A DNA stretch of 64,000 bases, from contig NZ_JAAEDI010000004.1 of the NCBI RefSeq assembly GCF_018129025.1, positions 1 to 64,000 on the forward strand. Reading direction: 5' to 3'. Source of the DNA: Neoroseomonas terrae. Its GTDB lineage: Bacteria > Pseudomonadota > Alphaproteobacteria > Acetobacterales > Acetobacteraceae. The position numbers were made by a program, and so were the translations under genes. Shown in pieces: positions 1 through 12,718 of the stretch; the first letter of the stretch is position 1; every line of letters begins with the position of its first letter. Under the pieces are notes generated by a model, which had not been told where the DNA came from, did no database searches, and saw nothing but the letters and a program-made list of their open reading frames with translations.

Positions 1-378
1 CGGCCCACGGCCCGGGGGTTTTGCACTTTGCGCGCACCTCCAACCAAAGCAGCAACGGCCAACACAACTCGCAGAATGCGGGCAACCCGACGCTTCTGGC
101 TCCGTTCAGAATGCGAGGCGTGGGGAATGAAACGGTGACGAACGATGGTCGAGGAGCGAGCCACCCGCTGTACGCAAGTTCTGTAACGATCTGCGTAGCA
201 CAAGCCGGCGGGAGCTACCGGCCATTGAGAGTCGTTCACCACGATGCAAACCTCGCGGCCTCCTCAAGCGGCCGGTCGCGCACCGGCGGCGTTCTCGTGC
301 TGCCGAACCCCGTGGAGACTGGCAAGACGCTCTGGTTCGAGCGCCACATCGGCTCCCTGAAGGGCCTCGCGGCTCGAC
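1..378. other. Left-edge non-coding stretch
   Basis: No convincing gene lies here. Forward frames 1 and 2, read in from the left edge, close within about 140 bases. A 121-codon open frame (21-386, +) has a composition-driven sequence with no recognisable motif. The stretch probably holds the promoter and leader of the first glgX, but I see no clear -35/-10 pair. Confidence 0.5.
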
Positions 379-2247
379 ATGGATGAGGGCGACCTCAGGC
401 CGTTCGGCGTGCATGCAGTAACGGGCGGCGCGACCGCTGCAATACCCGCACCCGGCGCCGAAGGTATCGACTCCTGCATCTTCGACGATCGCGAAACGCG
501 CTGCCGACTGTCGGGACGAACCGGGAACGTCTTCCACGCTTACCTCCCCGGCCTCGCTGAAGGCACGCACTATGGCCTTGGCGCTCATGGTTCCCGTGTT
601 TTGCGGCTCAATCCCCGAAAGCTGTTGCTTGACCCCTGGGCGCGGGAGATCAACCGGCCCTTCACGATCAACGCCGCGCTGTTCGACGATGATCCGGCCG
701 ATAGCGCACCTTTTGTGCCAGCTCCTCGATCTGCCGCAAGGAAGGGGGCGGTTAGCGTTTATGAACTGCACGTCCGCGGCTTCAGCAGGCATAACCCGGA
801 GATCCCCGATCGAATTCGCGGGACCTTCGCGGCCCTCGGGCACCCCGCCTCAATGGCCTATCTGCGCGGACTCGGCGTCACTCCTGTCGAGATCATGCCC
901 GCGGCGGCCTGGGCCGACGAGCAGCACCTTGGACCTCTCAGACTCACCAACTACTGGGGTTACAACCCGATCGGCTGGCTGGCGCCGGTGGCCGCACTTT
1001 CCGAGGCCGTCGATGTGATTCTGGACGTCGTACTGAACCATAGCGCGGAGGGAGGGCCGAGCGGCCCAACCCTTTCGCTGCGTGGGTTGCACGATGCGAG
1101 CTTGTACCGCGCTCAGGACGGCGGCTACGCGAACGAGACAGGCTACGGCAATAGCCGCGCCCTCGACAGTCCCTTTGCGCTGCACCTCGCCATAGATGCG
1201 ATGCGTCATTGGCTCGATCAGGCGGGGCTGGCGGGGCTGCGGCTCGACCTCGCTACAACGCTGGGCCGCCGTGCGATGGGCTTCGATCCGGACGCGCCGC
1301 TGCTACAGGCGATACGGCAGGACCCGCTGCTTTCACAATGCTGGATCATTGCCGAACCCCGGGATGTTGGACCCGGCGGCTATCAACTGGGCGCGTTCCC
1401 CCCGGGCTGGGGCGAGTGGAATGACCGTTTCCGCGACGACGTCCGACGCTTCTGGCGAGGCGATGCGGGCAGTTTGAACGCGATGGTGACGCGGCTTACG
1501 GGATCACGCGACGTGTTCGGCACCCGGCCCGCGACGGATCCGGTGAATTTCATCACGGCGCATGACGGCTTCATTCTCGCCGCCCTCGTCAGCCATGAAC
1601 ACAAGCACAATGAAGCGGATGGCGAGGACAACCGCGACGGTGCCGATTGCAACCTTTCTTGGAGCCACGGGGTGGAAGGGCCGAGCGACGCGCTGCGCGG
1701 GCGCCGCATCTCCGACGTCCGAGCATTGCTTGCGACGCTGTTGGCAGCACGCGGCACGCCGATGCTGTCCATGGGCGATGAGGCCGGTCGCAGCCAGCAG
1801 GGCAACAACAACGCCTGGTGCCAGGATAATGCGCTGTCCTGGTTTGACTGGCTCGGCGCGGATGCGGAGCTGACGGCATTCACCACGCGCCTCATTGCAG
1901 CGCGTAGCGCTCATCCCGCGCTGCATGCCCCGGCGCCGCTGCTGGGGCTGGCGCATGAATCCGACGAGGCGGACGTGCGCTGGCTCCGCCTGGATGCATC
2001 GCCGATGGCTGAGGCGGATTGGAACGACCGCGCTGGGCGTAGCGTAGTGATGCTGCTGCATGCCTTCGGTGATCGCGTGCTGGTGGCGCTCCACGGAGAC
2101 TGCACTGAAGCCCGCCTTCGCTTGCCGCAGGCGCGCGCTGGCCATCGTTGGCGCATCCTCGCGGACACTGCCGATCCCGCGCGTTGCAGCATCGCAGTCG
2201 AGGAGGTGCGGTTGGCGCCCGCTCCGTTCTGTGGTGTGCCGAGATGA
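379..2247 (+). CDS. glgX: Glycogen debranching enzyme GlgX, divergent paralogue
   Basis: GH13 isoamylase-type debranching enzyme, 622 aa, expected to hydrolyse alpha-1,6 branches of glycogen or limit dextrin in the cytoplasm. A short CBM48-like N-terminal region is followed by the GH13 barrel. The four conserved GH13 regions are visible: DVVLNHSAEGG, the nucleophile in LRLDLATTLG (Asp290), the acid/base in IIAEPRDVGPGGY (Glu326), and FITAHDGF (His395, Asp396). It is shorter than the second GlgX at 13202-15265 and lacks the usual HGPW motif of the N-terminal part (here AHGSRVLRLNP), so its substrate preference may differ. The ATG start is the first possible one in frame and aligns with the GlgX N-terminus. 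Its stop overlaps the malQ start (ATGA), so the two are probably translated together. Function as a debranching enzyme is confident; the exact substrate is not. Confidence 0.88.
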   Translation: MDEGDLRPFGVHAVTGGATAAIPAPGAEGIDSCIFDDRETRCRLSGRTGNVFHAYLPGLAEGTHYGLGAHGSRVLRLNPRKLLLDPWAREINRPFTINAALFDDDPADSAPFVPAPRSAARKGAVSVYELHVRGFSRHNPEIPDRIRGTFAALGHPASMAYLRGLGVTPVEIMPAAAWADEQHLGPLRLTNYWGYNPIGWLAPVAALSEAVDVILDVVLNHSAEGGPSGPTLSLRGLHDASLYRAQDGGYANETGYGNSRALDSPFALHLAIDAMRHWLDQAGLAGLRLDLATTLGRRAMGFDPDAPLLQAIRQDPLLSQCWIIAEPRDVGPGGYQLGAFPPGWGEWNDRFRDDVRRFWRGDAGSLNAMVTRLTGSRDVFGTRPATDPVNFITAHDGFILAALVSHEHKHNEADGEDNRDGADCNLSWSHGVEGPSDALRGRRISDVRALLATLLAARGTPMLSMGDEAGRSQQGNNNAWCQDNALSWFDWLGADAELTAFTTRLIAARSAHPALHAPAPLLGLAHESDEADVRWLRLDASPMAEADWNDRAGRSVVMLLHAFGDRVLVALHGDCTEARLRLPQARAGHRWRILADTADPARCSIAVEEVRLAPAPFCGVPR

Positions 2248-4028
2248 CCAACGTGCGGCGAGCGGACACGTCGTCCGACCCCGTGCTGCTGGGAGATTTG
2301 GCGCGCGCCGCCGGTATCGATACGGACTGGCAGGACGTCGACGGACGGCGCCACGTCGTGCCGGCCGAGACTCTCCGGGGCGTGCTTGCGGCGCTGGATC
2401 TACCGGCGAATAGTGCGGCGCAAGCACGTGACAGCCTTGCTCGGCGCCGCGCGTTGCCCGTCGTGCCGACCCCCGGGTCGGGGCATTGCTACCCGCCGCC
2501 CGAGGGGCGCCGGTATGCCATCGTGGCGCAGACCTTCTCGTTGCGTCGTAGCACGGATCAAGGCATCGGCGATTACACGGCACTGGCCGAACTGGGGGCA
2601 GGGGCTCCGGGTGCGGCGCTCATCGGTCTCAGCCCTCCCCATGCGCTGATGCCGGTGGAGCGCGATCGAGCGAGCCCATATCAGCCGTCCGACCGACGCT
2701 TCCTCGAACCTGTTCTGCTCGACCTGGCCGCACTGGCGCCGATGGGGGAGACGGTGGCTGCCGCGCTCGACGTTGCTGAACCGGCCTTTGCGGCGCTCCG
2801 CGAATGCACGTGCGTCGACTATCCAGCCGTCTGGGCGACCAAGCGACCCGTGCTGGAGGCGGCATTTCGCGCCGCGCCGCGAAAGGAACTCGATGCCTTC
2901 CATCGCGCGGGTGGTCGGGTGCTAGATGATTTCGCGACCTTCGCCGCGTTGTCCGATCGCTTCGGTCCCCGACGCGCTTGGCCGGCTGGCTTTGAACATC
3001 CCGGCGACGCGGGCATCGCCGCATTTCGTGCCAATGCGACGGACGCAATCCGCTTCCATGTCTTTCTGCAGTGGCTGTGTGATCGCCAGCTAAAGGAGGC
3101 TGCAGCAGCCGGGCCCGGTCTCTATCGCGATCTTGCTGTCGGTGCGGCACCTGACGGATCGGAGGTCTGGTCGCAACCCACCCGCTTCCTACGTGGCTTT
3201 TCCATTGGTGCGCCGCCCGATCCGTATTCGGTTTCAGGCCAGATCTGGGGCATTCCGGTGCCGGACCCGCATCGTTCGGCAGCGGAGGGGCACGCCGGCT
3301 TCGCCGCACTGGTCGCCGCCAACATGCGCCACGCCCGCGCGCTGCGCCTCGATCACGCCATGGGTCTCGAACGGCTGTTCGTGATTCCGGACGGCGCGGA
3401 GGCGCGCGACGGCTGCTACCTGCGCTATGACGCCGGCGGACTGATGACAGCCCTCGCTCGCGAGAGCCGCGCGGCGCAGTGCAGCGTCATAGGCGAGGCG
3501 CTGGGCACTGTGCCGGAAGGCTTTAGGGACCGGCTCGCGACCGCGGGCGTGCTCGCTTACCGAGTGCTGTGGTTCGAGCGGGATGCCGCAGGCCTGCGGC
3601 ATCCCAAGCATTGGCCTGCCTTCGCTGCCTGCTGCGTGTCCACCCATGACCTGCCACCTCTGGCCGGTTGGTGGCAGGGCAGTGACATTGCCGAAGCTGA
3701 AGCGCTCGGCCTGCTTGCCCCAGCGGGTGCCATCCTGGCGCGGCAGCACCGTGCGGAAGACCGCGCCGCGGTCGCCGCGGCCGCTGGTACGGATGTCGCC
3801 ACCTTCAATCCCGACGCGGCGGGCGCTGTCTATCGCCACGTCTCCCAAGCGCCCTGCGCCCTGCTGCTGGTGCCCACGGAAGACCTGATCGGCGAGACGA
3901 ATGGCGTGAACCGGCCAGGCACCGACAAGGAACGCCCGAACTGGCGACTGCGCCATCCGGTTACCATGGATGCGCTGTTCGCGAATCCCTATGCCACGGC
4001 GATCATGAACGCCATCGGTCGCCACTGA
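2244..4028 (+). CDS. malQ: 4-alpha-glucanotransferase (amylomaltase)
   Basis: GH77 amylomaltase, 594 aa, which transfers maltooligosaccharide segments between alpha-1,4-glucans and releases glucose. Family motifs appear in order: DQGIGDYTALAELG, SPYQPSDRRFLEP, the nucleophile in LRLDHAMGLERL (Asp370), the acid/base in IGEALGT (Glu418), and CVSTHDLPPLAGWW (His468, Asp469). The ATG at 2244 overlaps the glgX stop by four bases. A longer in-frame extension to 2148 is possible but lies entirely inside glgX and has no family similarity. With glgX1 it would recycle the short linear chains released by debranching. It converges on glgB with only six bases between the stops. Confidence 0.93.
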   Translation: MTNVRRADTSSDPVLLGDLARAAGIDTDWQDVDGRRHVVPAETLRGVLAALDLPANSAAQARDSLARRRALPVVPTPGSGHCYPPPEGRRYAIVAQTFSLRRSTDQGIGDYTALAELGAGAPGAALIGLSPPHALMPVERDRASPYQPSDRRFLEPVLLDLAALAPMGETVAAALDVAEPAFAALRECTCVDYPAVWATKRPVLEAAFRAAPRKELDAFHRAGGRVLDDFATFAALSDRFGPRRAWPAGFEHPGDAGIAAFRANATDAIRFHVFLQWLCDRQLKEAAAAGPGLYRDLAVGAAPDGSEVWSQPTRFLRGFSIGAPPDPYSVSGQIWGIPVPDPHRSAAEGHAGFAALVAANMRHARALRLDHAMGLERLFVIPDGAEARDGCYLRYDAGGLMTALARESRAAQCSVIGEALGTVPEGFRDRLATAGVLAYRVLWFERDAAGLRHPKHWPAFAACCVSTHDLPPLAGWWQGSDIAEAEALGLLAPAGAILARQHRAEDRAAVAAAAGTDVATFNPDAAGAVYRHVSQAPCALLLVPTEDLIGETNGVNRPGTDKERPNWRLRHPVTMDALFANPYATAIMNAIGRH

Positions 4029-4034
4029 CGCGTC

Positions 4035-6180
<2,146 letters not shown>

Positions 6181-6188
<8 letters not shown>

Positions 6189-9100
6189 GCGCCGTCTCCG
6201 GGCCCAGGACGCGCGCGGCGAGTTCATCGAAGCCACGCAGCGGAATGTGCAGCCAGCCGGGACGATTGGCGGCCTCGTAGCAGATTTCGTAGGCTGCCTT
6301 CTCCAGAAGGAAGAGATCGAGCAGTGCTTGCTCGCCCTCCGGAACGATCCACGGTCTTGGCGCGAGGGCATGGGCGCCGCGATAGGCAGCGACGAAGGCT
6401 TCGCTCGCGCTCTCGCGGAAATTCATCAGGAGTTCGGCGATGCGTTCGTTCGGCACGCCCTGGCCACTTTCCCGCTCCGCACGAACGCCGGCGGCCGCGT
6501 AATCGAAGGATCGCAGCAGGCCCGCGACGTCGCGCAGGGGGGACGACTTCGCGCGACGCTGCTGAAGTGGCTTCGCCGGCTCTCCTTCAAAATCAATGAT
6601 GCAGGCGTCGCCCTGGACGACCAAGGCCTGGCCGAGATGGAAATCACCATGGACGCGGGTCTTTAGCGTCCTCTCCGCCGAGGTCCCGAGCCGCACCGCC
6701 GCGGCGAGCAGTGCGTCCCGTCGCGCGATCAGGCCGTCAGCGAGCCGCTGCTGTGCCTCCGTCTCCCAGTTCGCGACGCCTTCCAGCGCCGTGAGTGCCA
6801 GCGCGATTTGGGCGGCCGCTGCCTCCCCCCACGCCTGCGCATCGGCAGACGTAGCGAGTTCAGGCCGAAAGGCCGGGTCGTCGCTTTCCTCCGCGAGCAT
6901 CGAATGCATCTCCGCCAGCCGCCGACCGAGCGCACTCGCGAAGGTCAGGTAGTTGTCGAACACCCCATCGCCTGCTTGCCTCGGAGGATCGGCCAAAGCT
7001 TCGGCATCGAGCATCCGGCTGAGGAACTCCGTCGTCCACGTCCATCCATCACCCTGATTCCGAACGAAGCCCTGCAGCACCACCAGCGTCCGAGGTATCC
7101 CATCCGGCGAGATCCTCACGACTTCTCCAAGCAGCGGCGCCGTTTGGCCGAAGCCGCGCTCGGTCAGGTAGCGTGTCATCTCCGTTTCCGGACTGATGCC
7201 CTCCGTCACGCGCCGCACCAGCTTCAGCACGGCGTGCTCTCCAATAATCAGGGAAGAGTTCGATTGCTCGGCGGAGAGGCGCCGGATCTCCGGATCCTCG
7301 GGAAATTCGACGGCGTCGAAGATCGACGTCGGCAGGAAGTGGATCTCACCCTGTCGCAGGGGAATCACCGAGCGGTCCCGCATGCCGCGAAGGACCGAGC
7401 CTGGCAAAACGTCCAGCGCAAAGGCGTCCGTCAGCACGCCGACGCGCCGACCGCGGCGGACCCGCGCGAGTGCAAGCTGCTGCGGCAGTGCCGCAGTTGT
7501 TTCGTCCTCCCAAGCGATGCCCATAGGCAGGAGGTAGGAGCCGGTGCCCGCCGCGTCATTCGCCTCCACTTCAGCGAGTAGGACCTCCCGACCATCGGCG
7601 CCGGCAATCGGTTCCGCGAAGCCAAGGCGAGCTCGGACCGCCGCTGCCTTACCAGCGAACCACCGCCGGCGCGTGAGGTAGGGCGGCAGGATGTCGGTCT
7701 CGATGATCTTTCGCGCTGCCGGCTCGAGAATCTCGGCCAGACTCTTTCGCAAGACCAGGGTCGATAGCTCCGACATGGGCTCGGGCGCGGGCGCGTGCCA
7801 GTTAGGCAAGGCTGCCTCCGTGGCGAGTAGGAACCAGTAGAAGCCGTAAGGCGGCAGGGTCACCAGATAGGCGAGCTGTCCGATAGGCGGAAAGGATGCA
7901 CCGCCAACAAGTTCAACAGGGACGCGGCCGGCAAATGGCGCCAGGTCGAGCTCCACGGCTTGCGCCGTGCGGGAAAGATTAGATACGCAAAGGATAGTCT
8001 CGCCGTCATGTTCACGCAGATAGGCGAGGATCTTGCGATTGCCGGGATAGAGGTAGCTGAAGCTGCCGCGGCCGAAGGCGCGATGACGCTTACGCACCGT
8101 CAGCATGCGGCGCATCCAATTCAGCAGGGAATGTTGGTTGCTCGACTGCGCCTCAACATTGACCGCCTCGTATCCATAAACCGGGTCCATGATCGACGGC
8201 AGAACCAAGCTGGCAGGGTCGCTGCGGCTGAAACCACCATTGCGGTCAGGTGACCATTGCATCGGCGTGCGCACGCCATCGCGGTCGCCGAGATGGATGT
8301 TGTCACCCATGCCGATCTCGTCGCCATAATACAGCACCGGCGTCCCCGGCATCGACAGCAAGAGCGAGTTCATCAGTTCGATGCGGCGCCGGTCATTCTC
8401 GAGAAGCGGTGCGAGCCGGCGCCTTATGCCGAGATTGATCCGTGCGCGACGGTCCGAGGCGTAGGTATCCCAGAGATAGTCGCGCTCCTTGTCCGTTACC
8501 ATTTCGAGCGTCAGCTCGTCGTGGTTACGTAGGAAGATGGCCCATTGGCAGTTGGGCGGAATTTCCGGCGTCTGGCGCAAGATGTCGGTAATCGGGAAGC
8601 GGTCCTCCTGCGCCATCCCCATGTACATGCGCGGCATCAGCGGGAAGTGGAAGGACATGTGGCACTCGTCGCCATCGCCGAAGTAGAGCTGCGTATCCTC
8701 AGGCCACTGGTTCGCCTCGGCGAGCAGCATGCGGCCCGGCGCGATACGATCCAGCTCGGCGCGGATCTTCTTCAGGACGGCATGTGTCTCCGGCAGGTTC
8801 TCGTTGTTCGTACCATCGCGCTCGATCAGGTATGGGATGGCATCCAGGCGCAATCCATCCACACCGGCATCGAGCCAGAACCGCATGACCGAGAGGACCT
8901 CCTTCAACACACGCGGATTATCGAAATTCAGGTCGGGCTGGTGGCTGTAGAAGCGGTGCCAGAAATAGGCCCCCGCCACGGGATCCCAGGTCCAGTTCGA
9001 CTTCTCGGTGTCGAGGAAGATGATGCGCGTACCGTCATACTTTCGATCGTCGTCGGACCAGACGTAGAAATCACGATGCACCGAACCCTTCCTCGCGTGG

Positions 9101-9486
9101 CGTGCACGCTGGAACCAAGGGTGCTGGTCGGAGGTATGATTGATGACCAGTTCCGTGATGACGCGAATGCCACGCTCATGCGCCGCGGCGATCAGTCGGC
9201 GGATATCGGCCATGTCTCCATATTCAGGATGCACCATCTTGTATTCGGCAATGTCGTACCCGTCATCGCGCCGCGGCGACGGGTAGAATGGCAACATCCA
9301 TATCGTGTCAACGCCGAGATCGGCGATGTAATCGAGCTTCTGGAGCAGACCTGGAATGTCGCCGGAGCCGTCATTGTTGGAATCGAAGAAGGATTTGATG
9401 TGGAGCTGATAGATGACTGCGTCCTTGTACCAGAGCGGGTCACGCTCAGCCATGGAGGCGACTGCATCGGGCGTCCTGCGCGGCAT
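6181..9486 (-). CDS. treS: Trehalose synthase-maltokinase fusion (TreS-Mak)
   Basis: Bifunctional protein of 1101 aa. Residues about 20-560 are the GH13 trehalose synthase, which interconverts trehalose and maltose; it shows [46 protein letters not shown] (nucleophile Asp215), [11 protein letters not shown] (Glu257) and [13 protein letters not shown] (Asp323). The C-terminal half, from about residue 600, is maltokinase (Pep2-like), which makes maltose-1-phosphate with ATP; it shows [10 protein letters not shown] (catalytic Asp near 948) and [11 protein letters not shown]. Fusion of the two domains is known in many proteobacteria and channels maltose to GlgE. The ATG at 9486, four bases after the glgE stop, is preferred over an upstream start that would run inside glgE; an internal Met at 9453 has a poorer ribosome site. 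The product is the donor for the neighbouring GlgE. Confidence 0.94.
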
Positions 9487-9490
9487 CGAT

Positions 9491-12400
9491 TCAGATCCTG
9501 TCAGCGGCGCGAAGGCGCCAGATCGCGAAGGGCAGCGCCTGCGCATCCAGGCGAAGGTGGCGATGGGACCCTTCCCATCGTTCCTCGCCGCCGGTCATGA
9601 GGTTCTCAGCAAGGAGAGCCGCGCCGTGGGGGAGCCCCAAGATGGCCTGCGGCAGCTCGATATGGGTCTCTACCGCCGTGCGAGGCGCCATGGAGACTGC
9701 GACGAGTACGACGTTCGACCGGTCGGGGGTCGCCTTCACATAGAGCAGGACACCGTCGTGGCCGGATGCGAGTACCGTGGTGCCGAGATGTGTATGTAGC
9801 GCTGGGTTCTGTCGTCGCAGACGATTCAGCGCGGTGATCTCTGCCTTGATGTTACCGGGTCGGTCATGATCCCAGACGCGGAGTTCATACTTCTCACTGT
9901 CTAAATACTCCTCCTTGCCCGCTCGCAGCGGCGTCGCCTCGCACAGCTCGAAACCGTTATAGACACCCCATAAGCCGGACAGTGTCGCGGCGAGAGCCGC
10001 GCGAACCAGATGGCCCGCCCGCCCCGACTGCTGCAGGAAGGTTGGATTGATGTCCGGCGTGTTTACGAAGAAGTGCGGGCGAAAGAATTCAGACACCGGC
10101 GCGCGGTTGAGTTCGGTCATGTACTCGCCGAGCTCCCACGCCTCATTGCGCCAGGTGAAGTAGGTATAGGATTGCGAGAAGCCGACCTTGGCCAGGCGGT
10201 ACATCACCTTGGGCCGCGTGAACGCCTCGGAGAGGAAGACGCAGTCTGGCTCCCGTGCGCGGACCTCGCCGATCATCCATTCCCAGAATGGCAGTGGCTT
10301 CGTATGCGGATTGTCGACGCGGAATAGCTTCACGCCCTGCCTGACCCAGAATAGCACGACGTCTCGCAGAGCGATCCACAGATCGGGCACTGCGCTCTTC
10401 GCATAGAACTCGACGTTGACGATGTCCTCGTATTTCTTCGGTGGGTTCTCCGCGTAGCGGATCGAGCCGTCGGGCCGATAGGCGAACCAGCCCGGATGCT
10501 CCTTCAGCCACGGATGGTCGGGTGAGCACTGGATCGCGAAATCCAGAGCGATCTCCAGCCCATGATCCAGCGCGGCGGCGACCAGGCGCTGGAAGTCTTC
10601 AAGCGTCCCGAGCGCCGGATGCAGCGCGTCATGACCGCCGGCCTCGGCGCCGATGGCATAGGGGCTGCCTGGGTCGCCGGGGCTGGCCGTCAGGCTGTTG
10701 TTGCGGCCCTTGCGATTCTTCTTTCCGATCGGATGGATCGGCGGGAAGTAGAGAACGTCGAAGCCCATCTCCCGCACGCGCGGCAGCTGCGCAATGACAT
10801 CGTCCAGGGTGCCGTGGCGGTTCGCGTCGTCGCTCTGCGAGCGCGGGAAGATCTCGTACCAGGATGCGAAGCCTGCTGCGCGCCGTTCTGCGTCAAGTGG
10901 CAATACTGGTTCGTGGATCAGCTCGAAGGGACGCTGATCGGCAGCTTGCATCAGTTCCATGATGTCGGGGCGGCCGAACAGCGCCACCGCCGCCGAGGCC
11001 TCCATGTCCGGCATTGCGGCGAGTGCCGCATTGATGCGCGCGGCGCCCATAGTGCAAAGATGAGGACGGCTGGCCTCGAGCAACGTCATGCCCTCGCGCC
11101 GTTCCAACGCGATGTCGATGCCGGCGCCATGCTTGGCCCGGATTTCATCGAGGAAGGCACCGTAAGCATCGACCCAGGCGCAGATGGTATAGGCGTACCG
11201 GCCAACTCGTTCTGGCACGAATTCCGCCGTGTAGACGTCATTCCCCATGTGGCGCATCGGAACTTCACGCCAATCAGTCTCGTCGGCAGCACGCCAGCGC
11301 AGCCGCACGGCGAGTTTCGTCGCTCCGTCAGTGAAGACGTCGGCGGAGACTGTCACGGGATGGCCCACGATGCGCTTCACCGTGAAGCGGCCGCCATCGA
11401 CCGTCGGCGTAACTGCCTCGATCGCGATGCGGGGCGATTGCGCGAAGGCGCGGACGCCAGCGTCACCAAGATCGGGGGAAGAGCGTATCGGGTGGCTTTC
11501 CCCGATGAGAAGGCTCCGCACCTCGGCTGGCTGCAACTCAAGCCGAACATGCCCCTGCATGGAGCCCGCGGTTGGCAACGCTTCGGCGATCTGCCCGGCT
11601 GTTGCCGCCGCGCCGCGATGCAGGGACTTGTTCACCAGCACCAGCATGCGCCTGCCATCGTCGTGCTGCCGCAACACCTGCGTCACGGGCGCACGAGGGC
11701 CCGATATCACGATAGGCGGGCCGCTGGAGGCCGCTCCTCGTTGCAGCCGTCGTTCCCGATTGGCGTCCCGGATGACCTCGAGGAGATCGATCCGAGGGGA
11801 TTGTCGAAGCGCTTCGAAAGCGCGGGCCTGTCCCGGCCCATGACCCATCCGGTTCAGATCGCCGTACTCGAACCCCATCGGCATAAGCCAGGCAGCTCCG
11901 GTCAACGCTGCGAACCTCAGCGCACGCGCGGCCGCTCGCTCTGCCCCGTCGGTATGGCGGCTGGCCAGCCTTGGCGCGAAGGGAGCTTCCGGCATGGCCA
12001 GCACCGGCGCCACCAGAGCCAGCCGCGCGCCTTCCTCACCCCACCAGGCGTCCTCGAAATTCCACCAAGGAAGCGACGAGACAGTGAAGTCGAAGCCCGC
12101 GCTCTTGAGATCGTTGACTTCGGCCGGGCTCAGGCCCGGCGTCCATGCGATGAACTGGATACTACTCCGATCTGCGCGCGCGGCATCGATCAGCGGCTTC
12201 CAGAATCGACAACCGAGCCCGGCATCGAGGCAACGGAACCCTGCGATGCCTGTGTCCGTCCAACGTATGACGCGCCGCGACCACCATTCGATAAGTGCCT
12301 CCGGCGCCGGATCTCGAAGCCGTGCGCCGGGGTCTGACAGCCGCCGCGGATCATGCATCTGATCCGCTTCGGCACCCGCGTGGCGCCATTCGGGATGCTC

Positions 12401-12718
12401 GCGGAGAACAGCGGCGTCGTCATCCACGAGAGCGGTTCGCAGGTCCAGCAACGCCTGCAGCCCCGCGCCTCGCGCCATCTCACAGATGCTTGCCAACCAT
12501 TCGGTGGCATCACCGCCGCCGATACACGCATGCAACTTGTCATGGTCCGATGACAGAAATAGCGTGCCGTCGCGTCCCGCGGCGAAGGGCGGAGCGATGA
12601 GGATGGCGTCGAATCCCAGATCCGCGATGCGCGCCAACGCTCCAGGCCAGAGATCCAGCGCCGGCATCGCGAGCGGGTTGACATAGTAGTATGCGTTAGC
12701 TTGTGCGGCATCCGCCAC
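9491..12718 (-). CDS. glgE: Maltose-1-phosphate maltosyltransferase GlgE with N-terminal degenerate GlgE-like domain
   Basis: Transfers maltose from maltose-1-phosphate to the non-reducing end of alpha-1,4-glucan. The protein is 1075 aa, against roughly 650-700 for mycobacterial and streptomycete GlgE. Residues about 425-1075 are the canonical enzyme: an N-terminal beta-sandwich (TVDGGRFTVKRIVGHPVTV), PPIHPIGKKNRKGRNNS, nucleophile in FRVDNPHTKP (Asp802), acid/base in FLSEAFTRP (Glu831) and NTPDINP (Asp889), with the spacing of characterised GlgE. Residues 1-420 are a second GH13-like domain that repeats GlgE landmarks (HDKLHA, LREHPEW, SLPWWNFEDAWW) but lacks the catalytic pair. The start is GTG, supported by a GAAAGGGGG ribosome site just upstream. 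It leads the treS-mak and glgB unit. Confidence 0.92.
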   Translation of the reverse strand: MADAAQANAYYYVNPLAMPALDLWPGALARIADLGFDAILIAPPFAAGRDGTLFLSSDHDKLHACIGGGDATEWLASICEMARGAGLQALLDLRTALVDDDAAVLREHPEWRHAGAEADQMHDPRRLSDPGARLRDPAPEALIEWWSRRVIRWTDTGIAGFRCLDAGLGCRFWKPLIDAARADRSSIQFIAWTPGLSPAEVNDLKSAGFDFTVSSLPWWNFEDAWWGEEGARLALVAPVLAMPEAPFAPRLASRHTDGAERAAARALRFAALTGAAWLMPMGFEYGDLNRMGHGPGQARAFEALRQSPRIDLLEVIRDANRERRLQRGAASSGPPIVISGPRAPVTQVLRQHDDGRRMLVLVNKSLHRGAAATAGQIAEALPTAGSMQGHVRLELQPAEVRSLLIGESHPIRSSPDLGDAGVRAFAQSPRIAIEAVTPTVDGGRFTVKRIVGHPVTVSADVFTDGATKLAVRLRWRAADETDWREVPMRHMGNDVYTAEFVPERVGRYAYTICAWVDAYGAFLDEIRAKHGAGIDIALERREGMTLLEASRPHLCTMGAARINAALAAMPDMEASAAVALFGRPDIMELMQAADQRPFELIHEPVLPLDAERRAAGFASWYEIFPRSQSDDANRHGTLDDVIAQLPRVREMGFDVLYFPPIHPIGKKNRKGRNNSLTASPGDPGSPYAIGAEAGGHDALHPALGTLEDFQRLVAAALDHGLEIALDFAIQCSPDHPWLKEHPGWFAYRPDGSIRYAENPPKKYEDIVNVEFYAKSAVPDLWIALRDVVLFWVRQGVKLFRVDNPHTKPLPFWEWMIGEVRAREPDCVFLSEAFTRPKVMYRLAKVGFSQSYTYFTWRNEAWELGEYMTELNRAPVSEFFRPHFFVNTPDINPTFLQQSGRAGHLVRAALAATLSGLWGVYNGFELCEATPLRAGKEEYLDSEKYELRVWDHDRPGNIKAEITALNRLRRQNPALHTHLGTTVLASGHDGVLLYVKATPDRSNVVLVAVSMAPRTAVETHIELPQAILGLPHGAALLAENLMTGGEERWEGSHRHLRLDAQALPFAIWRLRAADRI

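Noticed and set aside
10562-12337. Long open frame (591 codons) on the plus strand opposite glgE
   Set aside because: It is antisense to a gene with clear family motifs, has no recognisable domain, and such frames are expected by chance in GC-rich coding DNA.
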